From the NCBI RefSeq assembly GCF_029633865.1, contig NC_079230.1, positions 29,223,054-29,287,053 of the forward strand: a stretch of DNA of 64,000 bases, read 5' to 3'. A program made the translations under genes and the position numbers. The notes below the pieces were generated by a model. That model made no database searches. It was not told the origin of the DNA and was given only the letters and a program-made list of their open reading frames with translations. Below, piece after piece: positions 1-10,599 of the stretch. The stretch comes from Lampris incognitus. Taxonomy: Eukaryota > Chordata > Actinopteri > Lampriformes > Lampridae. The first letter of the stretch is position 1; every line of letters starts with the position of its first letter.

Positions 1-59
1 ATAGCATCTGGCGTGAGTAGCAGTCGTTACATGGCACCAGGAGTAAATCCAGAGTAAAA

Positions 60-1230
60 CGGTCAAAACAAAGAAATAATGATATAGGTCCGCCTGACGA
101 GCTAAAGTTAACAGGCAATGTCCACCAGAACTGGAAAAGCTTCAGGCAGTGTTTTGGGTTTAACCTGCTGGTGGTAGGGATAGAAGAAGATGACGACCGT
201 GGCAAGATAGCCCTGCTGCTAACTGGAGCTGGCAGATCCGCGCTGGATGTGTACAACACCACGTACGCATTTACGGAGGATGAGAAAGACCAGTTTCCCG
301 CGGTCCTGGGGACATTTGAGGACTACTGCACGCCAAGAAAGAATGAAACATACGAACGGTATGTCTTCAGAAACAGAATGCAAAAAGTAGGAGAGTCCAT
401 AGAAAGTTATGTGACAGACCTACGTCTGTAACTTCAGCACACCGTGTGAGTCCATGACAAGAGACCAAATCGTCGTAGGAGTGCAGGACAAGAGAGTAAG
501 GCTACTTTTATTAAAGGAAACTGACCTTACTCTAGAAAAAGCAGTAGAGATTTACCAAGCATCTGAAAGCACAAAGCTACAGCTCAAGTCCTTTGACAAT
601 GACAGTGAAACAACGATCGAGTCAGTTGATGCAGTGCAAAAGCACAAGAAGAAAAATGAGAAATGTCAGTCACAGAAAACGAAAGAGAAACAACGTGGAG
701 AAAGACTATCAAAAGAATATGGCAAAGACTGTGAACGATGTGAAAGCCAACATGCTCCAAACAAGTGCCCAGCATATGGCAAAGGATGTTGCAAATGTGG
801 AGGTAAAAATCATTTTGCGAGGACATGTGTCACAAAGAAAAAAGTGCATGTAGTGGGACAGGCAAAAGAGGCAAGTGACAGTGATGGTGATGATGTGCTG
901 TATGTAGAGACAGTAGCACTAGTGGATGAGGATGGCACTGAAGATGAATGGATAGCCAACTTAGAAGTGGATAATGTAACAGTCCCAATGAAGATAGACA
1001 CAGGGGCATGTGTCAATATCCTACCCATGAGATACTACAAGAAACTGAACATGAAGCCCAAAATGAGACCAAAGAAAGTGAACATAAGAGCGTATAACAA
1101 TGAGCCTATACCATCAAAGGGTGTGTTTAGGGCTACCCTGTCAGGAGAGGGGCGCTCTTTTAGCGCACTGTTTGTCCTAGTAGATTAGGATAGACAGCCT
1201 TTAGTAGGTCTGAAAGCAAGTGAGAGGCTA
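60..1230 (+). pseudogene. Decayed Ty3/gypsy-type gag and protease fragment
   Basis: This is an old LTR-retrotransposon copy, not a host gene. One frame (about 95-428) reads as a gag capsid-like domain and ends at a TAA at 429-431. A second frame (454-1188) carries the rest of gag, with two cysteine-rich zinc-knuckle-like clusters at about 730-835 (CERC, CCKCGGKNHFARTC), and then an aspartic protease with the active-site triad DTGA near 997-1008. The two frames are offset, so there is at least one frameshift, and a TAG ends the protease at 1186-1188. Similarity continues to about 1230, where the DNA transposon at 1232 interrupts it. No reverse transcriptase or LTR is visible here. The overall pattern resembles fish K02A2.6-like gypsy polyproteins; the clade is inferred. 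Confidence 0.85.
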
Positions 1231-1231
1231 T

Positions 1232-1309
1232 ACGCCCATTTCACGCCGCGGCCATCTTGGATTTAAAAAAAACCAAGGGGCGGGAACTTAGCCACGCCCC
1301 CTTCTTACT
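1232..1309 (+). repeat. Left terminal inverted repeat of the transposon
   Basis: Aligns to the reverse complement of 3272-3349 with only a handful of differences, including the A/T-rich stretch in the middle and the final CCCCCTTCTTACT block. Confidence 0.9.
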
Positions 1310-1335
1310 TCATTGAAAACACTGCTGGAAGCAAC

Positions 1336-1483
1336 ATGTCGTACTGCTGTGTACCATCCTGCAACTCCTATCAAAGAAGGGAAAGAGATAAATCCTTGAC
1401 GTTTCAAAAATGTTTGCTCCTGTTTTTAGTCGCATTGGTGACTTAATAGCGGAAGAAGATGAAGAGGAACATGAGGGAGATAG
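1336..1483 (+). pseudogene. Transposase exon 1 remnant, THAP-like N terminus
   Basis: The ATG at 1336 opens MSYCCVPSCNSYQRRERDK, which has the start of a THAP DNA-binding zinc finger (CxxxC followed by a basic stretch). A THAP domain normally runs about 80-90 residues with later C and H ligands and an AVPTIF-type tail; these are absent and the frame closes at TAA 1444-1446. A second frame from about 1411 reads an acidic EEDEEE stretch into a good splice donor (AG|GTGAGT at 1483/1484). Its phase fits the acceptor before 1621, so the original exon probably lost most of the THAP domain by deletion. Non-functional as it stands. Confidence 0.6.
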
Positions 1484-1620
1484 GTGAGTTGTTACTGTCA
1501 GTACAATACAATTTTTCAAACATGTAGATTACTGCATTGTATAATATGTATATATATATATATATTCACTAATCTTTCAATAGTGGATAGCTCTGTTCTG
1601 ACACATCATCTTGATAACAG

Positions 1621-2737
1621 GAAAATGTGTGGATTTATATTGCTTCCCACATGTATGACATATCCTCATGTGTCCAGTGAGGTTTGGGCGACTCTACCTG
1701 ATCATGACTACGACGTGAAGCCCCGTTCTGTGGAAGACCAGCTTGACGCAGTAAAGAAACGCATGGCTTTCCTGGAGGACGAAAATAAAAAGCTGAAAAG
1801 TGAGCGTTTTGGTCTAGAACGCTTCCAGTGTGCGCCCAATCTGATCAGGTTTTACACTGGTTTTAAGGATTACCACACCCTCAAAGCACTCTTCCTAGCT
1901 TTACAGCCTACTGCAGAGTCCATGGTGCGATGGACTCAAATGCAAAGGAACAGCCATAACCTAGAACACATTTCTGTGTCTGGCTTCCATGCAGAGCATT
2001 TATCGCTGATTGATCAGTTTTTCCCGTTCTTGTGCCGTGTGAGGCAGGGCTTTTTTGCTCTGGATTTATCTGTACGATTCAATGTGTCGCCAGCCAGAGT
2101 CAGCAGGAACTGTACAACGTGAGCCAACTATTTGCTCTTTATGTTAGGGACCCTCCCAATATGGCCTAGTAGAGCAGCAATAGACGAGCTAATGCCACCA
2201 GTATTCAGGGAATTCTACCCAAACACAAGAGTGATACTAGACTGCACAGAGATCCGCATCGAGACAGCTAGTTCGAAGGTTTTGAACACCATGACATACT
2301 CCCATTATAAAAGTAACACTACACTGAAATCCCTAATTGGGATCACTCCCTCAGGGTCAGTTAGCCTGGTAAGTAATCTATACACAGGATGTATTTCTGA
2401 TAAGGAGATAACTAAGAGGTCAGGTGTTCTGGACCTCTTAGAGTCAGGTGATGAGGTCATGGCCGATAAGGGCTTCCTTATCAAAGACCTGCTCGATGAA
2501 ATAGATGTAAAACTTGTCATCCCTGCATTTTTAGGCCCAAGTGGACAGTTTAGCTGTGATGAGCTCACAGACACACGGAGTATTGCTGGCTTGAGAATAC
2601 ACGTCGAATGGTCAATAAGACGCATAAAGGAGTACCACATTTTTGATGGAGTCATACCCCTTTCACTAAGTGGAACAGTCAACCAACTGTGGACTGTGTG
2701 TGCTCTCCTAACTAATTTTCAGGGACCACTGTTTTAA
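1621..2737 (+). pseudogene. DDE_Tnp_4-type transposase exon with one nonsense codon
   Basis: A single long frame encodes a coiled-coil stretch (VEDQLDAVKKRMAFLEDENK), a helix-turn-helix region (LDLSVRFNVSPARVSR), then a catalytic domain with the three expected acidic positions: D in VILDCTEI, D in VMADKGF, and E in HVEWSIRRIKEY. The frame is interrupted only by TGA at 2120-2122 and stays open on both sides in the same phase until TAA after 2734. The acceptor at 1620/1621 fits the phase of the upstream donor at 1483. Family: Harbinger/ISL2EU-like transposases (Pfam DDE_Tnp_4 with HTH_Tnp_4), by motif recognition. The single disabling change suggests recent inactivation compared with the other elements in this window. 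Confidence 0.85.
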
Positions 2738-3271
2738 ACCTTCGTTAAATTCAGCTGACAAGAAAATAGTGCACACAAACCTTAGATAGATTGAAACATA
2801 TTTAACTTCATTTCAGTACAGTCCCATTTTTTAGCCCACACCTTGAGATGAGCAATCACTGTCTTAGTTTAGTAAACAATTGATGATTTGAGTTGGTAGC
2901 GAGTTCCAGTTTATTGCTACAACAGAATGACAGTTGACCGAACATATTTTAGTTTAAAATGAACCAACAGTTTTGTTAAAGTTAAAGGACAAAGAATGAA
3001 AATATTGTAGATGGGACAATCTAATGTATAAATATTGAATGTACAGTATAAAATTGAAATGTATCTTATTTTTTATTTTATTGTGATTAAACAGCTTCTT
3101 TGAATACAGCCCTGTGTGTGTCTCTCCTCACTGGCACAGGAGAGGCAGAAAATACTCGAAAAAGAAAAGATCCAGCTTAGTTTTCATATTGTGGTAAATG
3201 ACGGTAGGTGCTCGTGGTTGGTAGTCCAAACCATGTTTGCTGCTGGCCCCGGCTGCATTGATTTCCGATTG

Positions 3272-3349
3272 AGTAAGAAGGGGGCGTGGTTAAGTTCCCA
3301 CCACTTGTTTTTTTTAAAATCCAAGATGGCCACGGCGTGAAATGGGCAT
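3272..3349 (-). repeat. Right terminal inverted repeat of the transposon
   Basis: Partner of 1232-1309. About 530 bases of non-coding 3' sequence (2738-3271) separate it from the transposase stop codon. Confidence 0.9.
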
Positions 3350-4436
3350 ATACAGGACTACATAGACACACGAAGATATACAGAACTACTTAGACACACG
3401 AAGTTATAACGGATTACATACACACACGACGATATACAGGACTACATAGACACACGAGGATATACAGGACTACATAGACACACGAGGATATACAGGACTA
3501 CATAGACACACGAAGATATACAGGACTACAGAGACATACGAAGTTATAACGGATTACATACACACACGAGGATATACAGGATTACATAGACACACGAAGA
3601 TATACAGGACTACATAGAGACACGAAGTTATAACGGATTACATACACACACGAGGATATACAGGACTACATAGACACACGAAGATATACAGGACTACATA
3701 GACACACGAAGTTATAACGGATTACATACACACACGACGATATACAGGACTACATAGACACACGAAGATATAAAGGACTACAGAGACATACGAAGTTATA
3801 ACGGATTACATACACACACGACGATATACAGGACTACATAGACACACTAAATATACAGGACTACATAGACACACGAAGTTATAACGGATTACATACACAC
3901 ACGAGGATATACAGGACTACATAGACACACGAAGTTATAACGGATTACATACACACACGACGATATACAGGACTACATAGACACACGAAGATATACAGGA
4001 CTACATAGACACACAAGGATATACAGGACTACATAGACACACGAAGTTATAACGCATTACATACACACACGAGGATAAACAGGACTACATAGACACACGA
4101 GGATATACAGGACTACATAGACACACGAAGTTATAACGGATTACATACACACACGAGGATATACAGGACTACATAGACACACGAGGATATACAGGACTAC
4201 ATAGACACACGAAGTTATAACGGATTACATACACACACGACGATATACAGGACTACATAGACACACGAAGATATACAGGACTACATAGACACACGAAGTT
4301 ATAACGGATTACATACACACACGACGATATACAGGACTACATAGACACACGAGGATATACAGGACTACATAGACACACGAAGATATACAGGACTACATAG
4401 ACACACGAAGATATACAGGACTACATAGACACACGA
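3350..4436. repeat. 28-bp minisatellite with two unit types
   Basis: About 39 tandem units. Type A contains ATACAGGACTACATAGACAC; type B contains GTTATAACGGATTACATACA. A and B units are interspersed as A-A-B and A-B motifs, so there is a second-level period of about 56-84 bp. The array begins exactly at the transposon end and stops just before 4437. Confidence 0.97.
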
Positions 4437-4602
4437 TGGTAAGTGGTTTTCCCTTGTTTGGTTTGCCGACGTGATTTACTCCAGTCATGTGAATTCAAGA
4501 CAGTCCAAGGGATGCTGCGGATTCGCGGCTGAATCTGAATTGGTTAGCTTCCCTGGTTATTCTGTAGTATATGAACACCATTATAAAAAGTATTTAGTAC
4601 CT
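4437..4602. other. Short unique interval, no gene seen
   Basis: Unique sequence between the minisatellite and family R. The open frame that crosses it is broken by no landmark and resembles nothing recognised. Confidence 0.5.
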
Positions 4603-4805
4603 GAAGATGGCGGAGAAGAAGATGATGTTCGCCGCCATCGCTGCGCTGTGGGCTGCGCTGTGGGCCCAGAGACCGCGGCCTTGCCCGGAGCTGCGCCCGG
4701 GGAGGTAACGCCGAGGGCGGTTTGACAGGGCGCGGAAGCGGGGCAGGCTAAGCTAGCTGCTAGCCCACGCAGACCGGCAGTTCCGGTAACACCGAGGTGG
4801 GTTTG
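4603..4805 (-). repeat. Interspersed CpG-rich repeat, family R, copy 1
   Basis: Contains, in reverse orientation, the block GCTAGCTTAGCCTGCCCCGC and the phrase CGCTTCCGC followed by a TCAGACCGCCCTCGG-like run that recur at 13150-13200 and 27060-27200. It begins with GAAGATGGCGG, matching the CCGCCATCTTC end of the other copies. On the plus strand it encodes a short peptide starting MAEKKMMFAAIAALWAAL, which looks signal-like but is probably fortuitous. Class unknown. Confidence 0.75.
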
Positions 4806-5111
4806 GCGGCGGTCTCGCCTGGCGTCGAAAGGTTTTTGTGACGTGGTCGCTGTCTGACTTTCTGTCAGTTTGGAGGAATCCGACGACGACTTTATAATTC
4901 AGTGTCCTTATTTCAATGGTGACGGTTACAGTCATACAATAGCTAGCTCCGCAGTAGCGACTCGTCTGAGCGCTAAACATAGCCTGACGATTATGTGGTT
5001 CCCCTGCGTCCTCATGCGTCAGATGGACCAATCAGCTTGCGGCTAACTTAACAGCCAATAGGAGTGCTTGTATCACATCCTTATAGACAAACGGGCTATT
5101 ATATTCTAGAG

Positions 5112-5635
5112 CAGTGGTTCTCAACCTTTTTGGGGTCCTGGACCCCCTGCGTATTTTTGATCTACCCTGAGGAACCTTCCACCTGATCTTGGGGGAGGGG
5201 GGTTGCAATTTGATAGAAACAGTAGAAACTGAATTTAAAATTGCATTATAGCATTTATTCACTCTTTGGGGCAAAAATAAGAGCTTTCAGTTGTAACTTA
5301 GATATAGTTAACAAAACAGAATTCGTATGCAGTAACTTTCAGATATATGTAACAACAGAATTTTTATGCAGTAACTTTTAACAATGCAAACGGGAGCGAG
5401 ATCTATTATTAAAATACAATAAATTACACTTGTGAAACAGATGTAATTAGAGAAAAAAGTCCTGTTACCCTTTATAGTTTAGGTAGATAAAGGTCTCGGT
5501 CACATTTGAGTAAAATAATCCTATTTCTATAAATGTCATAGGATCTTTTTTTTAAATATATTTTATTTTCACGGACCCCTTGCAATTACACCACGGACCA
5601 CTAGGGGTCCGCGGACACCCGGTTGAGAAACACTG
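5112..5635. mobile_element. hAT-type non-autonomous element (MITE)
   Basis: 524 bp. Ends are CAGTGGTTCTCAACC on the left and GGTTGAGAAACACTG on the right, the typical Charlie-like hAT terminus. A perfect 8-bp target duplication TTCTAGAG flanks it (5104-5111 and 5636-5643). The interior is AT-rich and non-coding. Confidence 0.95.
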
Positions 5636-5644
5636 TTCTAGAGA

Positions 5645-5800
5645 ATATTACAGTCGTCTGGAGGGCGGGGAGGTGTGTCAAGGGTGTCTGGCTGGGAGAG
5701 GTGGCGCTGGTTCGGCTGGGAGCGCTTGGTCTGATTCGTCCGGTTGCCACAGCAACCACGCGGCCCCTGCCTGGAGCTGCGGACGAGGATGCATGAATGG
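5645..5800 (-). repeat. Family R, copy 2 (inner part)
   Basis: Reverse orientation match to about 13215-13330, including CGGCTGGGAG phrases repeated twice and GGCCCCTGCCTGGAGCTGC. It lies just right of the hAT MITE. Confidence 0.7.
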
Positions 5801-5818
5801 AAAATAGACCATGATGGA

Positions 5819-5864
<46 letters not shown>
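5819..5864. repeat. (AC)n microsatellite
   Basis: About 22 dinucleotide units. It creates spurious cysteine/valine frames on the minus strand. Confidence 0.99.
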
Positions 5865-5868
<4 letters not shown>

Positions 5869-6108
5869 TTGACTTATTGACAACAGCTGTAGATTACAGA
5901 TACTTTACCAATTTATAGGAAAATACTTTTAGACTCAGTTTGGGTGTTATGGGGGAGACCGTGTGGTCACGTGACTTTGGCTTGAGCCGTTGTAACAGAA
6001 GAAAACCGTCTTTTAAAGGAAATGCTGCAGTCTGCAACTCATTACTGATAAATCACCATATCATATGTTCCATCTACTGCAGCACATTTACTCTATGCTC
6101 ACCTCATG

Positions 6109-6169
<61 letters not shown>

Positions 6170-6192
6170 CGCGTGCGCGCGTGCGCGCGTGC
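6109..6192. repeat. (GT)n running into (GC/GT)n
   Basis: Alternating purine-pyrimidine tract of about 80 bp, the second half rich in CG steps; a sequence type able to adopt Z-DNA. Confidence 0.98.
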
Positions 6193-6235
6193 ACATGCAA
6201 ACTTCTCCATCATGGCCTATTTCCCATTCATGCAA

Positions 6236-6336
6236 CATAATAATAATAATACGTGTTAATGTTATTAATAACGTTAATATATAATGTGTAATTAGTGTTA
6301 ATAATAATAATAATAATAACAACAATAATAAATAGT
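6236..6336. repeat. AAT-rich simple repeats
   Basis: Two short (AAT)n tracts around 6238-6250 and 6299-6334, separated by AT-rich DNA. Confidence 0.9.
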
Positions 6337-7086
6337 GAGTTGAAGTCAACTGAAACTTAAATGCCGCCGGTCCGATGTCTCCTACCATCGACTCTGCTCC
6401 TGATTAAAGCGACATTAGAGATTTGCAGAGCGTAACGCACATTGTGGTCGACAGCGTTTGTAGTATTCAGGTACTAAATACTTCCTCAGAGTATTCTGCC
6501 AAACACCGGGGGACATTACTGAAGATGCATCAAGACACCTGGTTGGCATGAAACATGGCTGAGTGAAGCTGGACTGATGGTCCGTCTAGTCGTCTAGTGT
6601 GTTCACTCTGATGACTGCAAGATAAATAATCAGGGAAATCTGTCCTGGTGTCTGCAGTCTCCTACATGTTCAACATCACTTACCAACATGTGAAATGTCT
6701 TCTGTTGTGTGCCAGGCTAAATAGACAACTGACAGTCCAGTAATCTGACTTGGTTATTCCAGAGTTGTTTCAGCTCTAAAGTAGTCTCAGTTCCTCATGG
6801 ATCTTTTCTTTCTCTGCAGAGGGAAAACATGACAGGGAACACATTTACAGAGGCATTTTCTCCACAGGAAGCTCGGCAGGGGAACCAGGATGGAGTCCAC
6901 CAAATAAAAGTGAGGTTTTCCGTCCCCTCATCATGAGGTTCCCAAGAACTTTGACACCACAGTGAGTCTCAGCTTTTCATCAGCCTTTTGGACAACTCAC
7001 ACTTTTGTTCATACTGCTGTTTGGTTTAATGTCTGGTCATGTGTATATTAATCGATGTTTCTGTTGTCTGTTGTTCTTCCCGCCAG
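6337..7086. other. Mostly unique DNA, possible 5' exons
   Basis: No domain is recognised. A good acceptor (TTCTTTCTCTGCAG, ending 6820) is followed by an ATG frame MTGNTFTEAFSPQEARQG. That frame could be a first coding exon of the gene downstream but closes soon after a possible donor at about 6911. Support is only splice-like sequence. Confidence 0.35.
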
Positions 7087-7119
7087 TTGAGTCAGATGTC
7101 TGTGGGCCGTTTGAACATG
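7087..7119 (+). CDS. Candidate small exon, unrecognised gene
   Basis: A 33-base segment between a textbook acceptor (TTCTTCCCGCCAG) and donor (ATG|GTAAGTTC). It reads LSQMSVGRLNM and is in phase with the next candidate exon at 7459. Too short to identify by itself; the exon call rests on the two splice sites and the preserved phase. Confidence 0.45.
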
Positions 7120-7458
7120 GTAAGTTCACTTCACTTTACACCACGCAGAAAATCTTAATAGCCAAAGAAAACATCAACAGGTCAACAGGTGTTTAGAGTT
7201 TCAGATGAAGAACCATGTTTGTCTTGATGAGGTGGGAGCAGGTCTTTTGGGCTTCAGTGAATCATTTGATATCTCTATAGAGTTTTAACCTCCTGTATTC
7301 ACAAAATGTGAGACCTGAAAACATCACATCTGCCAATGTAGTACAGCCTAGTATGTACATGGTTCTTCATCAGAATTAGACCAGACCAGTTTGGACATTT
7401 AAGCTAACTCATGGAAGACCAATCTAATGCTCATCATCCTTCTGTGATTGGCTGGCAG

Positions 7459-7586
7459 GGTTTACTACAGGAGCTGATGGGGATTCACATGGAGGTGGTA
7501 ACTTTTGTCTCAGAGGTCATTAAGGAGACGTTCTTCCCCGCCCTCATCTGCTTCATTCAAACCTATGGCCCTCTCTCCTCTAATGG
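7459..7586 (+). CDS. Candidate exon, unrecognised gene
   Basis: Lies between acceptor GGCTGGCAG and donor TAATGG|GTAAGT. Only one of its three frames is open across the whole exon: it starts GLLQELMGIHMEVVTFVSEV and continues through KETFFPALICFIQTYGPL, a hydrophobic/helical segment. It ends in phase 2. I do not recognise the family. It belongs with the exons at 7087, 8014 and 8908 by position and splice phase. Confidence 0.5.
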
Positions 7587-8013
7587 GTAAGTTTCCCTTT
7601 TTTTGTTCCATCCCGCTGGACATGTTAAAACTCAGCTTTAGGGAACGAAAAACCCTTTTCTGATACTGAGGAACTTTTATAGAAGTTTGATCCTTCCATC
7701 ATATTGATCCTTTTGAATGCTGATTCACTCTCTACCAGAGTAGAAATAGTTTGACCATAGTAATCCAACTAGAAAATATTAATGTGCAGTCCTGAACTGC
7801 TGGTACTCTGAAATGGCCAAAAAAAATAAAAATAAAATAGTGTCACTATTTAAGTTTCCACACTCATGAGATAATTTAACAGAAAATTAGATAGAAACTG
7901 AGTGTTTCATAAGTGTGGGAGATCTCATTGTTGTCATTAAAACCATGTCATTAATATCAGGCTCTGGGGAGACAATGCTTTTTAACTCTTAACCATTTCC
8001 TTTTTATTCACAG

Positions 8014-8766
8014 TTCCCACAGATATTCCTCCAAGCCCCAACATGACTATTTTGGAATTAGCCGAGAGGATATCGTAAGGACCATGGTCAAGTCAAGTGT
8101 CGCCATGAAATGGTGGATTCGGAGAGCCAAGGGTTAATTTTCTCTGGTTTCATGTGCTCGGTGACTGAAGACGTAGTGAGGGATGTAAATTCAGCGATGT
8201 CTGAGGTCCTCCAGGCCCCTGCAGACCACACTTCAGCGGGGGAGCCACAAGTCTCTGATGATATCCGAGCGGTGGACATATTGGATGGTATTTCTGCCAC
8301 CATGTACTCCTACCTGAAAAGACGACTTATAGGAGGGTATGAAAGTGTGGACAGCATCTCATACACAGATGCGGCATCCCATGAACGTTGGCTGTTGTGC
8401 AGGAGAGCTGCGAAAAAGGGAAAACATCTCATCTCTGCGGCGGCCAAATACTGCAAAGGACTGGCACATAAGGGCACCACAGAAGAAGAGATGGAGGAGG
8501 AACTGCTGCAGGATTTATCAGAGCCGTCCTCTTCTGTCATTGTGGGTCAGTCCCAGCTGGACAGTTACACTAGCATGGTGATTGACCAGATGGGGATGGT
8601 ACGTGAGGAGCAGATGTCAGTGAACAGAGATGACTGTGACATGTTGTCTCTGTCTGAGCCTCTGTTGGAGGAGCTTCTTGACCATGTGAGAATCACCATC
8701 TCCAGTCACTCTTCTGCCAGTCGGAACAAGACCAAGTGCGGTTTTCTGCATGCACTCTTTTCAAAG
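8014..8766 (+). CDS. Candidate long exon, unrecognised protein, frame conflict
   Basis: Acceptor TTTTTATTCACAG precedes it and donor TTTTCAAAG|GTGCGTC ends it. The frame inherited from the upstream exon is open to a TAA near 8134. A different frame is open from about 8066 to the donor and codes for some 230 residues, including ERWLLCRRAAKKGKHLISA and an acidic EEEMEEELLQ stretch. Both halves have unbiased, protein-like composition, so a 1-base indel around 8070-8134, a missed splice site, or a misassembly could explain the clash. No known domain, signal peptide or membrane span is recognised. It may be a lineage-specific fish gene or a young pseudogene. Confidence 0.5.
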
Positions 8767-8907
8767 GTGCGTCATCATTTCTTAAATGTTGAACAGAGCA
8801 GAACAGAATATCAATTTATGTGTCTCCTCTATGCAGCCTTCTTTGTGTCATATTCATTCTTACGTGTTTCTAACAATGCACATATTATTTGATTGTCTTT
8901 TTTTCAG

Positions 8908-8964
8908 AGCTCCAAAAAATGCCAAGGAGAGAAGACGCGACGACACCGGTTCAGATGGGCTTGA
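8908..8964 (+). CDS. Candidate last exon, unrecognised gene
   Basis: Follows acceptor TGTCTTTTTTTCAG. In the phase left by the donor at 8766 it adds 18 basic residues (SSKKCQGEKTRRHRFRWA) and a TGA stop at 8962-8964. A basic C-terminal tail after the acidic region upstream is plausible for a nuclear protein, but that is inference. Confidence 0.45.
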   Translation, partial: SSKKCQGEKTRRHRFRWA

Positions 8965-9014
8965 CAGAACTCATCCAGGGCTCCAGCAGGTGTGGCGTTG
9001 TCCGCTGAGTCCAT

Positions 9015-9430
9015 TGTGGCCAGATTGTTCTGTTACGAACACTGGTGGGTGGGGACGCAAGCGCAGGACAGACACAAATACAGACACACACAGTAGTGGT
9101 GGTTTGAAAGATGATAATGTATTTTGCAGAAGGGGAGGGGATGAGGATAATCTTCCGAGTGTGGCTGGCGTGAGCAGGAAGATGGCAGGCAGGTGAGCAA
9201 GAGTCCACGGAGGGTGAACAACAATCTGGCGATGCAGGATGAACTTGATGAGCTTGATGGAAGACAGCTGTGGCCAATCATCCAGGTGTGGCTACTCAGC
9301 CAGGAGAGGAGTGCCACGCTCATGCCACACACAACCACAGAGAGACAGACAGGAAAAGAGGGGGGGGGGACACTGCTGGGAAACGTAGGCTGTAACAGCA
9401 TGTGCCTGAAGAAGAGACCTGAATGCACAA
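9015..9430. repeat. Unclassified interspersed repeat, LTR-like composition
   Basis: Dense in CAGACAGG, GAGGAG and CAGGTGTGGC phrases typical of fish dispersed repeats, with no coding frame supported. It resembles 39557-40110 in style (short purine-rich phrases, aaccacagagagacag) though I cannot align them by eye. Confidence 0.4.
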
Positions 9431-9559
9431 GGACTCTACAGTTGTTGACAACATCTGAACTTTACCGTCAATGCAAAAATAAAAATAAAAATAAACTCTC
9501 CGGCATTTAATTTGCTTTCAATCTTTTCTATATGCTGGTGCTTTTTTTTAAATTTATAT

Positions 9560-10445
9560 ATGATATGAATACATTTTATTTGTGGGCGTCTTTCAGAGCA
9601 CTCAAGGACACCTTACAGAACTCAGCTGAAAAAACAAGCAGCGCTGTGTCAGACAGCATAAAATCAAAACAAAGCAGGGTAGACAATAAAAAGTTAACAC
9701 AACAGATAAGTATAAAATCATCTTCTGCACAAAACTCAATTAAGTGTGGATCAGACTCAATATGCCAGTGTGAAAAGGTGGGTTTTGAGATTGGATGTGA
9801 AGGTTGAAAGAGAGTCAGTGTTGTGAAGGTCTTGTGGGAGAGAGGTCCATAGGCGGGGGCAGAACGACTGAAGGCTCTAGTCCCCATGGTAGTCCAGCGG
9901 GCCGATGGTGTAGTGAGTTGGAGAGCAGAAGAGGATCTGAGAGTACGGGAGGGCGTGTGGATATGAAGGAGTTCAGAAAGATATGAAGGAGCTGGGTTAT
10001 TAAGGGCCTTAAAGGGGAGGAGCAGGATCTTGAAGTCAATACGGTATTTAACAGGGAGCCAGTGGAGCTGCTGAAGAACAGGAGTGATGTGATCTATGGA
10101 AGGAGTTCTGGTACTGATACGGGCAGCTGAATTCTGGACCAACTGAAGTTTATGAAGACACTTGAGGGGAAGACCAAAGAGGACAGAATTACAGTAGTCA
10201 ATACGGGATGTAACCAGGGTGTGGGTGAGTATGGCGGTGCTGTTAGGTGTAAGTGACGGGGGGAGACGATTAATATTAAGTTGGTGGAAGTATGCAGACC
10301 GAGTAACATTGTTGATGTGGGCTTCAAAAGATGACACCCAGACCCAATAGTCAATAGTCAGAGAAAAACTACCAGGTTTAGCCAAAGTAGATTTACTACC
10401 TACTAGGAGTACCTCGGTTTTATCACTACTAAGTTTGGGGAACTG
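9560..10445 (-). pseudogene. L2/CR1-group LINE, reverse-transcriptase C-terminal part
   Basis: Minus-strand frame of about 269 codons, preceded by a further stretch to 10445 in another phase. It shows the conserved LINE thumb/tail phrases [49 protein letters not shown] and [18 protein letters not shown]. The catalytic palm with F/YxDD is missing, so this is 5' truncated. The final 60 residues have drifted, and the 3' tail is not clearly seen. Fish L2-clade LINEs carry this block; the clade is assigned from memory of the motif. Confidence 0.85.
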
Positions 10446-10599
10446 TTATGAAAACCAGGATTTTAATTTCTAATAACAAGGATAACAACACTATAACACA
10501 ACAATCTTCAGGCATGTACACAAAGACTGACTCATACAGGGGAAATAAGAGGGGATACGGTGCAACGGTGCAGAGCATATACCAGAGATGCTGCGATAG

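Larger units (their letters stand above)
1232..3349 (+). mobile_element. Near-complete DNA transposon with THAP-like and DDE domains
   Basis: A 2118-bp element bounded by 78-bp inverted terminal repeats (1232-1309 and 3272-3349). Both ends carry the block GCCCATTTCACGCCG. The dinucleotide AT flanks each end (1230-1231, 3350-3351), fitting a 2-bp target duplication as known for the ISL2EU branch related to PIF/Harbinger, although the exact border is ambiguous because the flanks are AT-rich. Inside are an exon with a THAP-like start, a splice donor, and a long transposase exon with HTH and DDE motifs broken by one nonsense codon. It sits in the gypsy fragment on its left and touches a minisatellite on its right. 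Superfamily assignment is an inference from the DDE type and TSD length. Confidence 0.85.

Noticed and set aside
1..1230. Domesticated gag gene
   Set aside because: Frameshift between gag halves, a stop at 429-431 and a stop in the protease show decay rather than selection.
4471..4725. 84-codon frame with a signal-like MAEKKMMFAAIAALWAAL
   Set aside because: Lies in repeat family R; the short peptide from the inner ATG stops after some 30 residues and is not kept in other copies.
5601..5883. Cys/Val-rich proteins at (AC)n runs
   Set aside because: Microsatellite translation; the same applies to 6104-6388, 50504-50965, 57637-58516 and similar places.
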